A stretch of 64,000 bases of DNA from Tyto alba (lineage: Eukaryota; Chordata; Aves; Strigiformes; Tytonidae). Position 1 is the stretch's first letter. The number at the start of each line of letters is the position of its first letter. The translations under genes were made by a program, and so were the position numbers. This document shows positions 12,809 to 26,396 of this stretch, piece by piece. The notes under the pieces are model-generated. The model was not told where the DNA came from. It saw nothing but the letters and a program-made list of their open reading frames with translations, and did not search any database. The DNA lies in contig NW_024881282.1 of the NCBI RefSeq assembly GCF_018691265.1, forward strand, positions 55,782,227 to 55,846,226, read 5' to 3'.

Positions 12809-12816
12809 TTTATATA
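12809..12816 (-). promoter_or_regulatory. TATA box of the LTR promoter
   Basis: TATATAAA on the minus strand, identical in core and context to the box at 57092-57099 in the related LTR. An inverted CCAAT (ATTGG) and a CACGTG element lie just upstream on the minus strand. Confidence 0.75.
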
Positions 12817-12825
12817 GTGAGCACA

Positions 12826-12839
12826 ATGTCACGTGACAT
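12826..12839. promoter_or_regulatory. CACGTG E-box in a 14-nt palindrome
   Basis: ATGTCACGTGACAT is a perfect palindrome centred on CACGTG, the binding core of bHLH-zip factors such as USF. It sits about 10 bp upstream of the LTR TATA box. At the same place the relative at 56.8 kb has a degenerate form, and the copy at 11.2 kb has a CATATG-containing variant. Confidence 0.55.
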
Positions 12840-13000
12840 GGACTATCGGCCAATCGGGGCCCAGCCCTCCAGCTGTGCTCCCCCCGCCCCCGCACACAGG
12901 TGAGGGCACTGGGGCCTGGGGAGCCCCTGGGGTCTCAGGGTGCTGCAGCTCCTCCCGCTGCCAGACCAACAGGAACTCTAGTCCAGCCCCAACCAGGACA

Positions 13001-16000
13001 ATGAAGAATCAGTTGTACCTCCAAGTTCTCATATTTTATGTGGGTTTTACTTATTAAACACTCCCAGCCTTGCTTGAGCTATACATGCTGAAAAAATTAT
13101 TTGGCCTTTCTGAAATGAATCATTAAAAAATATCTTTGCACAAAATTTCCCATCAGATAGAAGCACAGGAACCATCCATTATTTCAATACACTATTAACA
13201 TCCTGTGGTAGGTTGCATTTTCATTTCCCAAGGGTACTACTTTTCCAAACTTAAGTGCACCTTTCCTTAAACTTTCCTTCAAAATTGCTTGTGATATAAA
13301 AGAAGAAAATTTTCTTCAAAAATTATCTAACCATAATATTTCATAGAACTAAAAAGAGGTTTTTATCCACCAGTGATACCATGCTGTTGTGCAGAAGATA
13401 GATAAACACAATGAAAAGTCTCTCAGCTCTCAGATAAGGAGATGGGCATGGTAAGCTTCCTACTAATCTCCAATCACCCAGAATCTACCTACACCAACAG
13501 GTACACAAGGGCCAAGTGTTTGTGATCAGCCAAAACGAGTGCTCACAGATGTATCCAACACAACCGTACCTGCCTCCTGGCCACTGGTATGGGGGGAGTA
13601 GTAGGTTGCCCTTTGCTCCCAGGGTTACTTCACACTGTGAAACAAACCCAAAGGTTTATTGAAAAGAAAACTCACAAAGAGGGATAGTGGCTATAGGACT
13701 CAATCCAGCTCTGAACATTTAATGGTCAAGCAATTATATCAACACTGTGTTTCTCTAGACTACTAGATTCTGACCTCTTTAGATCTATATTTAATAAAAT
13801 ATTTATTAACACCAACATTGTACAGGTCTAGTTCTTACAGCTAAAATCAGAACTTCAGGGAACATCACTACCATTTTATGGAAGCCTGCATGTCAGGTAA
13901 AAAACTCTGGTAATTGCCATTATCAGCGGCTCAGACCTTTGAACACCTTCAGGACTTGACTTCCAGTTGCTGCTGGGACAGAATATATCACCAACATCTG
14001 GTTAAACTGAATATGTGCCTTTCTGTATAGCTCACATAAAAATGTTTGATGCTTAGCAGTTTTATACTAAACTGCATTTTTTTTTTTTATTGAAGAAATT
14101 GTTTGGAAGAGCCTAATGTTGGTGCTGACAAGGTTAAAGGTGCCCAATAATGATGAAGCACACAGCTGGCATCACCCTCCGGGTCCCCTGGCACACAACA
14201 GCACATATGTGCTAGCCCCCTAGCACACATATAATGACTTATTTTCATTGGCACATTAAGTAACATGCTGAGCTTGCAAAGTGGGTAGATCCTGTGGATA
14301 CAACAGGATTAGTGCAAGCCTTTGCAAATTAATGGTTGCATATCTACGTGTATACTGAAATAAATGCCTAGGCTGGGACAAGAATTTGGGATCTTGGGAA
14401 CAGGTTTATGAGGATAAAATAAAAATTGTGCATGGTACAAATGTCTCCTGATCTACATATAATACTGTACTCATTTCTCATTTTACATACAAATTCATTT
14501 TAAATGTTCAAGCATAGATGCTCAACACTGAAATTTCAAGGCAAAAGTGATGTTCAGAAAAGGCACTGTAGAAAACCCATGGCTCTTCCATTTTTTTTGC
14601 CAAATAAAAGTGTAGAGAAAACACTGTGAAATTCAGGCCAATATTTCATCAAATATATTCATCCATTCTGTCTAATGTTTTTTAATTCACGCGCTTTCGT
14701 GCCTAGAGTATATAAGTGCACTATAGCTGATGCTGAATGGGGGGGTGATAAAATGTAATTTTAGATCTTCATTGCTTGGCTTCAGGATCCATATTTCTCA
14801 ATAAACACTATTCTAATCAAAGAGAATATGTATTTGAGAAATCTTTCTCTTTAAAAATATTCATCTTCCAATTTTTCTAGTGCTTGGTGTTCAGAAAAAA
14901 ATATCCAAGAAATAACAAAGGCTGCACTATGCAGATCTTTTTTCAGGTTTCACGTACAAGAATTAGCAATAACATTGCAATAGAATATGGGTTTGGAATT
15001 AAAGGCTTTTTAATAGGTTCAGAAAAAATATACCATTAGTGTGGAAATGAAAAATGAGTCAGTAAGAGTACAGAATACTACCATCTTTGTTGCTAAACGA
15101 ATAGTGGAAGGGGTTAAGGAAGTGAGGAACAGTAATACAGTTTTAATATTTGAGCATGCTCTCATCTCATTTAGTAAGTATATATAAGAATTTTGTGCCT
15201 TCTTTATTGGGATCGATCCATCTTTTACAGTGATTCTGTTACAGTCATCAACATTCTATTCCTCTCCACTGCAAAAATGCAGAACATGCTTTATTTCTTT
15301 TATAAATATTAACGGATACAATATAACTTTTCAAGAAATAATCTGATCACATTTGTTTACTGTAAATCACATTAGTAACCTCAGGGGTATATTTTCTTAG
15401 TGACAAACACACAGAAATTCAAGAAGAGGTTATTTTTTTTCTACAATATATTGAGAAAAGCTTTCCTTACAGCTCAATAAAAATGATAAATACTAATATT
15501 TTACCTTGTAATTAAACCAAAGAAACAAACATAATTGTACAAATCTTATAAACCCACATTACTGATTTTCTCAGATGTTTTATCTTTTTTTTTTTTTTCT
15601 GTTGAGCTGTTTCCTTAATGATTAGATTTTTATTAACTATCATTTCTCATTAATGTGTTATGCAAAATTATGTTTTGAGCACATCAGGGTATTTTTTCTT
15701 TGATGTTTTTATTACTCTGTTTTCTTCCTGCATAGAGAGATTAAACTTTTTACACAAAGATAACTCCAAATTCAAATGACTACTAGAACTGGTGAATAAT
15801 GTTCAATAGCTATACTAATTAAAATTTGCCTCTCTTTCAGTTCATACACTGTCTGTATCACGCTGCAAAATGTATGTAAATATCTGTAAAATATACACTT
15901 ATGTTAAACTATATACTCAGTTTATCTGAATTAAATTTGTATGTGATTTTGTAAATAGCTTGTTAAAAATATTATCAAACCAGGCAATTTTAATTGGTAC

Positions 16001-17000
16001 CACCCACATGGTATATTTCTGTTATTTGATTTGATTAATTTTATTTCTGCACTTGGCTTTCCAATGTAAATGCACATTTTTTTCCATTCAAAAATTATTT
16101 TCTATAAATCATTTCCACTAAATTGAAGCTAAAATTTTATCTAGCAATATATATATATAAAATGCATTTTGCCTGTTTGTGTTGTAGAATAGCCATGAGC
16201 AGATTACATTTCCTAAATCTTATTCATTATTTAAAAAAAAATAATTCTGATGGCTTATAAATATATGAGTTTCTTGTAAAGCTTTCCCTGTGATTGTTTA
16301 AATAGCAAATAGAAAAATGTGTGCCTATTGACCAACAAGGTAGATGTGCTTTCCAGCACACCATGTAGTCCTGGAGATTATTCTAATTTTCACCTGGTTT
16401 ATTCACACAACTACCTTTCTCATTGAAACCTAGATACAGAAGAACAGTTTTTGTCCCAGAATGGACTCAGGGCTGGACCATGCATGAGAATTCAAGACTT
16501 AGAAAAGACTGCTGAGTCAGATGTGATCTATACTGCTTAGTTACAGTTGCTCAAGATAACGCTATTTTTTTTTTCTTTTCTTGCATAAGCATGCAGTACT
16601 TATGGAGTAAATACCCATGTTTTAAAGACTGTGCAATTCGTAATGATAAAATTAAATTTACACAATGACTTGTAGGAATACATTAAAATAGTTAAAATAT
16701 TCAGGGAAAGTGAATAACATGAAGGATGAGTATAGAGAAAACAAATACATTTTAAAAGTTTATTACTCATTATTTGCTGTTTATTGTTATATGATAATGA
16801 CTGTGAATCTCAGGAAAATCTCTAATATCATGTGAAGATTTTCATCTCAGTTAGGAAAGACATGTCCCCATTGTCCTTTGCAAAGTTTCTTCCTTTATAA
16901 TTTTGTCAGTGTGTTTGGGACACTGTTGCAGTTTAAAGAATGGTCCATATAATCACCTGTGTCTTACTGTTATCTATCCGACTTTAATTTCCAAATCTTG
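13001..17000. other. Non-coding AT-rich DNA
   Basis: I recognise no gene. Around 13560-13700 a block with antisense AATAAA (in GGTTTATTGAAAAG) resembles an old LTR end but has no verifiable boundaries. T runs occur near 14078 and 15588. The rest is stop-dense in all frames. Confidence 0.5.
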
Positions 17001-20000
17001 GAAAAAGAAAGAAGTGTCATTTTAAGATTTTCATTTTGCAGGTCTTGTGAGCAAACAGGTATTTCTTCACTGATTTAATGCTGGAACTCATTTGCTGCCC
17101 TGAACATACTCAGAGATACCGATGGATACTCAGGGTGTGGGTATGAGCATCTCCCAAATAGAGAGTTCAAGCTGAGTGCTCCTTCTCTCAGCTGCGAGTC
17201 GGCATAGGGGCCTGTGGATACACGGCGACATGATGGAAATGGTGGCAGGAGTTTCTGTCAGGAGGAAGCATCTATCAGCCTGTTGATTGCAGGATTGGCC
17301 TTCTTAATGACTTGACAAGGATAATTACCTCTTTGACATGACGTTGCTATCCAGATATGCTTCTGCAAACTGATAATTCTGTTTAAGTGTCTTTTTTTTT
17401 TTTTTCTCATCTTCAATTATTGCCTGGATTTATGAATTAATTTTAATACCTTAGCTGGAAGCACTCACTTTGTCATCTTTGATGAGGAGGGATAGATATT
17501 TGTAATCTTGACTTATTGTATCAGTTCGTGCACTGCACAGAAAACTCTGCAGAAAGGTACCCATGGGAAGGAGGAATGCCATAACCCTTTTACAAGAGCA
17601 TGTTCAGATTATTTCATCAGCTATGCAGTTCTTCCATTTCTTTGACAGTCTGCCTGTTAGCATTCATGTCAGTATGGCCAGACAGCCCTCAGAAACACAC
17701 TCCCATACTCTGAACGTTTTGTTCTGCCAGCTCTTGCAAGGGGTATTCCCCAATAGAGAAACTTCCTTGTTTAACCTACAGAAGTGGTAAAAATGTAACA
17801 CCATCCATGATCTTGAGAGCTCTTGGGTGTTAGTTCTACTTCACTTAGATAACTGGGGAACCTTCTTCTGAGGATCAAAAATAGAAAGCCTAATTTCAGA
17901 GTAGAGTTTATGTTCCCTTTGAAGGATGTTTAACTTTTGTACTATCAAAAATAAGAGAAAATAATTTACTCTTGTCTTTTTTTTCACCATTTTGTTGTAA
18001 AATGCCACCCAAGTTCCAGCCACTATGTCTTCATCTATTTTATCTGACAAGCCATATACAGAGATTCAGTTCAGTGTTTATCACAGTACAAAAGTTATAA
18101 GGCCCTGAAAAATGCAGTTTCAAATATAATAGAAATGGTGACATACCCTAACCTATTGTGGCAGTAACAACACTGCTATAATGTAAAAGCTTAGTAAGAC
18201 GTATTGGCAGTCAAGGCTGATTGCACTTCTATGATTGCTCTTTTTATAGTCATGGTAATGCAGCTTAGTTCCTGAGTATCATATGTTGGCAAATGAGGAT
18301 ATAGAAGTCAGGAAATATCTGCCCCACATGAAAAGACTCTTTTTTTTTTTTTTTTTTGTGCATCTTAAAGCACTGGTAATAACACTTTCTGAGCTGAAAG
18401 GCCAAGTCTAGGAGAAGCTACCAGTCCAATCGGTGTTACAGTGTTAGATCTCTCACTGTAGAAAGAAGAGTGCTGTTGAGAACTGTTTTAACGTTGTCTC
18501 TGCAAAGACCAAAGACAATCAAGAGTGGAGTGCCAAGATGAGAGGTATCATAAGGTTTTTTTCTACAGAAACAGAAGGAACTTCTAAGATATGTGACTCT
18601 GGTATACAAAGTACTGCCAACATAGAAAGAGGAAAGCGATAGAGGATACTATAGTTAAAATGTCAGCACTGTGTTCACTGAGAATAGAGTAAGGAACGTG
18701 TAGGTGGAGAAAAGAGGAATGTAAAAATCATTTCTTATATCACTTGCTAGTGAAATGGAGTTTTCAAGGATGCTTACATGTAAAAATTACCTAAAACTGC
18801 ATAAATAGACATGTAACAACTAAGATTAAAAGAATAGTAATAAAATAGTGTAATTACCCAGGTGCTGGAGGGAAAGAGAGAAGATAAGAAAGAAATCTAC
18901 CAAACAGTTGAGCATTTCAATAAACATTTTAGCATAGAAATTTGCAAAGTCTCCAAGACTAGCCACCCACTGCTAAATAAAAGAGATGCCAAGTAGCCCA
19001 AAAGCTGCATTCATCCTGCACAGTGATGGCTCCTGGGCATCCTCCAGGTCCATGCTACTAGAACCTTCTGTTTCTGATTCATGGTTTTCATTCCTGCTGT
19101 TTTCTTAAGTTTAAAGATCTGAAATATTTTAAGGGTTACATTATGGCCCCACATAATGACGTTTTAGCAGTGTGAAACTTATGGTCCTTTCTTTTGGGGT
19201 GTGGTGTATTTTACTCCACTAAATTATGGATTAAGAGAATATAGAGGTGTTTGAGAAACTCCTGGAAAAGTTTTGGAGACCTGTCCTGAGAGGAGGGAAG
19301 CAAAACCTCAATCAGGTTCATGCATATTGATTTTGGAAATTGTCCCTGATGTATAAAATCCCCTCAAACCTTGCCCAGCCATGTCTCAGAAAGTGCTAAT
19401 TGGCCCAGGTCATTATCATGCCAGTTGTATGTTAGCTATTCAGCACCATGCATAATCACAGTTCAGTGCTCTAGCTCATTCCGTCTCTTTTTTTTTAGCA
19501 ACAAAGACATAGTTTAAAAGCCTAAAGACGTGACTATAGTTCCAAGAATCTTATTAGTGGAATAGCTGGTAGATGATCCATGAGTAATTATTTAATTATT
19601 TTTTTATATTCTTCTCCAGAACATTATATTTTTTTCTATGAAATTCTTATCTGGTTTTATACAACATCTTGCTTCCTAGGAAAAAAAAAAAAAAAAAAAA
19701 CCAAACAAAAAAACAAAACAACCAAAATTTCACACCCCAGGGTCCCATTCTGTCATTATCTCCCCTGTGAGCTGTGGTTATCGTTTGATGGTCTGGTCAT
19801 CATTATCTTTCAAGATCCCAATGAATGTTCATTGGTATTAGAAAGCTAAATTATCTTTTACAGGCCAGTCACTGAGAGGACAGCCATCAACAGTGATGTT
19901 CTCCAGAAAACACACAAATTGTCAAGAGTAGGAGGTCCTGAGTGGCAAGGCTTCAGCTGTGTCATTTCTATTATCACAGATGGGTCTGAGACTGTTTTAA

Positions 20001-21200
20001 TTTCTAAGCTTCCTTCCAACAAGCAATAGCCACTATTTCCAAAGTGGGGACACAATAGCAGGATATACAAGGGATTAATTATTTGGCAAGTAATTTTATC
20101 TTCCAAAACTCAACAAACATGATGAAGAATGAATGTAAGTCCACAGTGTAACACAGCTGAGTAGCAGCACTTACAAACATTTAATGTGGAGCCATCAGTC
20201 CTTCCAACATTTGTTGAGATCCTACTGAAAAAAGCTGTAGAGAGAAGGATATTCCCCCTCTGCAGCTCTAAAGCTCTGTCAGTGCACTCCAAAGCTGATA
20301 CGAGCTCATTTCTAGTATTGTAAACACCTGTGAATTCATGAATTTGTGGTAATGAATTGCAAAATGGAAGTTACACAGAATGATATTGGCAGCACAAGAG
20401 ATGTCTAAAATAATTTTCAACGTCTCTTATACTTTATCCTTTTTCTCTCTGTTTCCTCCTTAAGGACAAGGCTATAAATCATTTTTTTCTGCAAGACAAA
20501 CCTATTCAGGGTTTTTTCACAAGCCATGTAACCAAAAGCAGACACAGCCAGATGGGGTGACTTGTAAAAAGAGATTTTGAAGGGGAGTTTTACAGACTAT
20601 TACTAATTGCTCTCATGAGGCCTTTATGTCCTTACCCAAGGCCCATATTTCAGAGAAAGCAATAAGTATAAACCTGTGTTGTGTGACAGTCAAAGACAAA
20701 AAAATGGACAGGTGTTAGCTGGAAAAGAAAATAAGCTCGTTAAAGAACAGAACTGGGAGAAAACATTTTGGCCATGCAACACAGAAAAAAGGCAGGGCTT
20801 GGTGAAAGGGGAGGGAACCGCAGGAGAGGCAATATTTGAACCATCAAAGTTGACAGAAAAAGATTAAATGTACTAGTTCACTAGAGTTTTCTACAATTTT
20901 AAGTGTGGTTTTATTCCAATTACAAACAAAGCACATTGTCTGAAATTTCTCAAATGCTGGGAATATGGAAGAAAGGAATAGAATGTGAAATCCTTGAAGA
21001 ACAGGCATCTGCAGATGTCTACAATCATCTCCTCACTCCAGAGCTGGGCAGCATGAGGAGCCACCAAGGAGAGGGAAGCTCCTGCCAAGCGTGCATGGCA
21101 AAACTGTCAAACACATGCATGTCCGCAAAGCCCAGGGGATTCCTGTGCAAAACCTGCTTATAGCACAAGAAACAGTGTCTGAACCCTAAAAAAAATAAAA
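17001..21200. other. Non-coding DNA with homopolymer tracts
   Basis: It contains an 18-T run at 18340-18357 and a 20-A run at 19681-19700 that continues into CAAAC-rich sequence. Plus-strand frames at 17563-17790 (75 codons) and 20903-21163 (86 codons), and a minus-strand frame at 17841-18050, show no recognisable domain and are taken as chance. Confidence 0.5.
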
Positions 21201-24200
21201 AAAGTTATAAAATATTTCTGAAGTCACAAAACTGGAATTTATTTTCAAAATACTTAAACTGAAAATTTCCTCATTAACCCTTTTCAAAATTTTGAACTGT
21301 TATTTCTCATTCTAAGTTACTCAAGGTAAAATGGCCTTTTCCCTTAAGAGAAGCACATATGCTGCTACCAAATGATAAACTGACTGAGCTTCATTTGTAT
21401 TCTCGTGTTCAGATGGAGCAAAGACTTAAGGATTTGAGCCCTGACACAGTCTTTTTTTCCTTCCTAATCCACCTCTTTAACTCTAGTATATAAATACATA
21501 ATGTGTCTACGTGCATATATATGCACATACATCTTTATTTCTGTATCAGCACAGACACACACAAATACACTGTCATCATCCTAAGGGACATAAAAGGATC
21601 AGTTGTAATACCTGATTCAATTTATTTATTTTTTCTCTTCTATATATGTAATGAGTAACACAAATTAGTCTTTTCCTTACTTTCAGGATTTACATCTTTT
21701 TTGAGCTTTCCTTTCTTTGCATTCTTTTTATTTGCAATTAACATTAACATACTCTGTAGAATGAATTTGTCTTAGTAATGTAATTACCTGGCATGTACTT
21801 AAAATGAAATTAAGTACTCTTACGATTTATGGTGGAGTCCTCTAACCATTCCTGTTTAATACTGGTACCAGTGAGGTTGAAAGAGCTTTAATGAAAGCAA
21901 ATAGGTCCTGTTATGTTCTCTTACAGATTTAAATCAAGTAGCTCCTTTGAAGTGAAGGATTTATATCAGCATAAAATCAATAAAAGAATCAAAATCCAAG
22001 CCTATAAAATGTAAACGGTGTCCAAAATTGACACGAGTTATTTAATTCCATTGATTTCTTGGTAGACAATCTATGAGATATGGATGGGAAATATTTTTTG
22101 TACAGACATAGTCTTGAAATGATGCCTGCTCGTCTTGGTTTTCTGTTTTGTTTTTTTTTTTTTGACTTTGGCAGCAAGTGAAACACAGATAATGTTGAGC
22201 TCAGCATTGTGAACTATGGCCAGACTATCACATACCAGACCATTAGCTCATCTCATTATCCAGTTAAAGCTTTAGTCCTGAGAGAGACTCAACACTATCA
22301 GATTTCTTACCTGTTTGTCAGGTAAACCAGCCAACTGAAGTAAAACGATATCACTCAAACTCCTGTACTGCATCATCTCTTTTAAAGGTTCCTCCAATGC
22401 CTCTGCCATTGGAGTTGTTTTGTGCTGAATTATGGGCACACTTTTGGCTAGTTTGGGAAAGTTATTGGATTAGACTTTTCAACAAGCTCATCTTTGTAGC
22501 ATTGCAGATGCAAGACAGGCACCACTCTTCCAAAGTGGTTAATCCAGGTGTGCAATTACCTTCTTCATGGTAATGATGCACTACAGAACAGGGGCTCTGG
22601 CACATTATAAACCTGTGTGATGTGTGACAGTTCTGAGTGGATCGGATTCATCTTTAGTCACCCAATAATTATTTTTAAGGCATCAACAAGGTTATTACCA
22701 ATTAGGAGAGAATAACAAACGTTTCAGGCTTTACTTGATTGCCCATGCACAGGTCTCTAATGATGCTCAAGATGTCTTAGGCTATCCCACTTGGAGAGCC
22801 AAAACTATGAACAACTTATGCATTTGGGGTTGTATCCCAGCCTTATATGGATGTCTCTCAGATACAACAAGGTATCTTCCTCAAAAGGTACTAAATCCTT
22901 ATTTTTAAATGACTGGATCAGACCCACCCACTGGGGAATTCATGCCATGTCTTTGTCTACCTGTAATAGAATAAGTAAATCATCCTTCTGAGGTGTCTGT
23001 TTCTTGTTATTGACAGCAGTTGCTTTTCTTATTCTAGGTGACATTCAGACAGCATAGAAAGATAAGGTTTCTCAATGCTTCTAGGATGAAGTCTGTGAAA
23101 ACCTGTTTTTTTCTAAATATCTATAAATCATCTTGCTTTTAGATTATGCACTTGGAACTTGGGAAAAAATATCATAAGCTCTTAAACCAGTGGGAACATG
23201 ATGTTAGGATGCAGAAGGAATCCTGATGCAGTCTATTTTCCTCACCCTTTCCCAGATGCTCTACTAAGAGTTCCTCTACTTGTAAATCAAGCAACTAGCA
23301 CCCCCTTTTAAGACTTATGACTAGAAAAGACCTGTAGAAGCTAAGTCTTAGTATCAGTACAGATTTGCTCAGACTTATAGTAAATAGATTTACTTACTAC
23401 AAGCAGCAACTCATTAAACCACACTAAAAGAGAATGCAGTTATCCATCTCTGTACAAAAAAAAAAAAAAAATGACCTGGATTAAATGTTTTGGCACAATT
23501 TCTTAGGCAAAATCTGACCTCTATGTTACAATGACTTTTATTCTAGATTAGTGTGACTTTGTGCAGCAGGGACTCCTGGTAGGTTTAAATTGAAGGGAAG
23601 TGGGGAGTAGCAAAGGGACTTCTGCATTAGCACTGGGTGGTTAAATGCATACTCCTGAGTCATGTGGCATGGATCCAGGCAAATATCTGTACAATTCCTT
23701 CCACCCATCATTCAGATTAAGGCTGCATTTGCCCCTAGGGGTAGAAAATTACAAGATTTGATCCTCAAAATATTGGATCTGAACATGTCTCTGTGTAGAG
23801 AAGTTTTCATGGAGAAACAAATGTGTTCTGAATCTAATTAAGACTTTTCAGTTATAAAAAAAAATATTCTCAAATGAGAGGTAATTTTAAGTTAAAAGCA
23901 TAGAGGAACCTTAACACCATCTTCTGGTAATGAATTTTCCCAGGGAAAATAAATGACACAGTTTTTAATTGTTATGAGGGCAATGCATAAGCTCCTATAC
24001 TTCCCAGCAGCTAGGTTTGCTGAGCTCTACGGTGTCTGTTATGTTTCTGACTGCCTTGAAGAATAACACTGAACATGAATTTAGGAAGAGGGAACACAAT
24101 AAAAAAATGTATAAAACCAACCTTTAAAAAAGAAGTTAATCTCTGCTAGAAGGATGGTTCATATGCAGATAAAATATGAGAGTATGAGGAACTTCTTACA

Positions 24201-25364
24201 GTGTTAAGCCCCATCTCCTTCTATAGAAGGTAATCAGCTCATAAGACCTGATACATAAATCCATCAGTCACTGTCTTAAATGTAAGCAGGAAATACCTAC
24301 CTAAACATTAACACATGAAAGCTTCTACAGGACTGGTGGTATATATTTACTTTCTATATGACATTTACAAAGGCACGAGGGAAAAAAATCTCTGTTCAAG
24401 TGCTTTAATACCAAGCATCATTTGTTTATCATTCTTGGGGCTAGACACTAGTATGAAGGTACAGAGTTAAAATAGAGCTATCCATAATTCAGCTGTGACA
24501 CAAACTCAGTGCTGCAAGAAAAAGGTATCCACAGAATATCATGCTTTTACAAATAGTATAAGCAACTAAAGTTGAAGGAAGCTTTTGCTTCATTACCTCA
24601 GCAGTTGTGATCTGACCTTTGGCTGCAGCTGGTAAAAAATCATTTGTTCTCCTTTGCATACCAGGAATTACCATTTTTCTAAGCACCATGAACTCAAGCT
24701 ATGTGAATGCTTAGTAGTTTGCAAATAGTTTTTCAGTGTCACATTTCTGTAACAGTATTATAGAACAAAACTAATTGCTGTCTGTAGTGGATGCAATTCT
24801 ATTCACAGCAAGATAAATTGGATTTCTAAACTGCAATTTCCATTGTGTTACCTCCATGTATCATGAGAGTTATCCTGATGTGCACAGCAGTGGGCCTACT
24901 TACTTATACACTGAGCTACAGCTTTATGCAGAATGCATCAACTTGTTTTGCTCTCAAGAAGACAGAGGGAATCCAAAAATATAACTGTAGACTGCCATCT
25001 TTTGGAGGGGTTTAATGAGGATACTGATTTCTAATCTGGTCCTAACTGAAGAAATAGAAAGCACAGCTTCTGCTCATGAACTTAACGACCATTCCAGACA
25101 ATCCAATTCGTTGTTGAATCTGTGTTTTGGCTACCAGGACCAATAAACTACCAGGTTTCTTTCACTTTTGGTTCTCTAACTGGAAGAACAATGTTTTTTT
25201 CCATTTAGAGTTGTAACTCCTAACATTAAGAAGATATATAAAGCAAATTTTCAGTTTTGATATTTCATAAGCTTATACTGTAATTGAAGAAAGAAAGAAG
25301 GAAGAAGGCCCTGTTGGTGTAAGAAAGCAAGGAGGAAAATAAAAGGAATGAAACCTGATGATTG
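21201..25364. other. Non-coding AT-rich DNA
   Basis: I recognise no gene or interspersed repeat. A 16-A run lies at 23456-23471, and short TA/CA-rich patches near 21480-21560. Confidence 0.5.
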
Positions 25365-26396
25365 TGCAAGCCCAGAAGGTTGTAATCAGTGGCACAAAGT
25401 TGAGCTGGAGGCCAGAAATTAATAGTGTGCCCCAGGGGTGCCAATGACAGGGGTACTGGGAACAATACTGTTTAACTTCTTCATTAACAACCTAGAAGAT
25501 GAGACAAAGTAAATCATCAATGAGTTTTCAGATGATGTAACACTGGGAGAATGGTGTGATACACCAAAGGGTCATGCTGCCATTCAGAGGGACCTTGACA
25601 GTCTGGAAAAATGGGCAGAGGAACCCCATCAAGTTCAACAAAGGGAAATGTTGTCTCCTGCACCTGGGAATTAATAACCTCATGTACTAGTACAGGCTGG
25701 CTCCAACCAGATGGAAAACTGCTTGTCAGAAAAAGCCTGGTGATCCTGGTAGACACCAAGCTGCATATGAGCCAGCATAGTACCCATCCAGCAAACAAGG
25801 CAAACAGCCTCCTCAGCTCCATTAGGAAGAGCATTGCCAGCAGGTAGATAGGTCATCCTTCACCTCTACTCAACACTGGTGAGACTCACATGGGGTGCTG
25901 TGTCCCAGTACAAGAGAGACAGGGACATACTGGAGTGATGTTCTGTGCTCCAATGAAGGCTCACAAAAATGACAGCACGACTGGAGTATCTGTCATACGA
26001 AAAAAGGCTGAGAGAGCTGGGACTGTTCAACCTGGAAAAGAGAAGGCTGCCAGGGGATCTTATCAATGTTTATAAATACTTGGTGGAATGGAGTAAAGAA
26101 GATGGAGCCAAACTCTTCTCAGTGATGCCCACTGACAGGACAAGAGGTAATGGGAACAAATTAAAAATATGTAATTTCATCTAAACACAATAATATATTT
26201 TTTTTCAACTGTGAAGTAGGTCAAACATTGGAACGGTTTCTCTAGCAAGGCTATGGAGTGTCCATCTATGGAAATACTCAAAACCCCACTTGACACATCC
26301 CTGAGCAACCTGTTCTAGTTGCCCCAGCTCTGAGAAGGGGACTGGCCTAGAGACATCCAGAGGTCTCTTCCAACCTCAGCAATTCTGCCATCCTGT
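25365..26396 (+). mobile_element. CR1 LINE with reverse-transcriptase remnant, plus strand
   Basis: A 5'-truncated CR1 copy covering the end of the reverse-transcriptase domain, the C-terminus of ORF2 and the 3' UTR. The GVPQGS motif is disrupted by inserted bases near 25430-25460. The motif-C region reads EFSDDVTLG (25522-25548), keeping both catalytic aspartates, but an in-frame TAA precedes it at 25510-25512. The conserved C-terminal block is visible at 25969-26184 ([30 protein letters not shown]). The 3' tail has decayed to ATTCTGCCATCCTGTA. It is a dead copy of moderate age, and the 5' boundary is approximate. Antisense frames here are shadows. Confidence 0.93.

Larger units (their letters stand above)
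12516..13000 (-). mobile_element. Complete solo LTR, avian ERVL-like, minus strand
   Basis: The 485-bp element runs from TGTTGTCG at 12516 to CCAGGACA at 13000, with a perfect 5-bp target duplication ATGAA at 12511-12515 and 13001-13005. On the minus strand it shares landmarks with the LTR at 56827-57419: the TGTCCTGG start, the CACTATATAAAGG core promoter, the GGTGGTGAGCA stretch after the cap region, an ATTAAACTG signal and the GACCAGGCTCAAAC-type end. It is much more G+C rich than its surroundings. Intact ends and signals suggest it is younger than the neighbouring copies. No internal proviral sequence remains. Confidence 0.9.

Noticed and set aside
11218..13000. A single deleted provirus with two LTRs
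   Set aside because: Each LTR has its own different target duplication and they are of different subfamilies.
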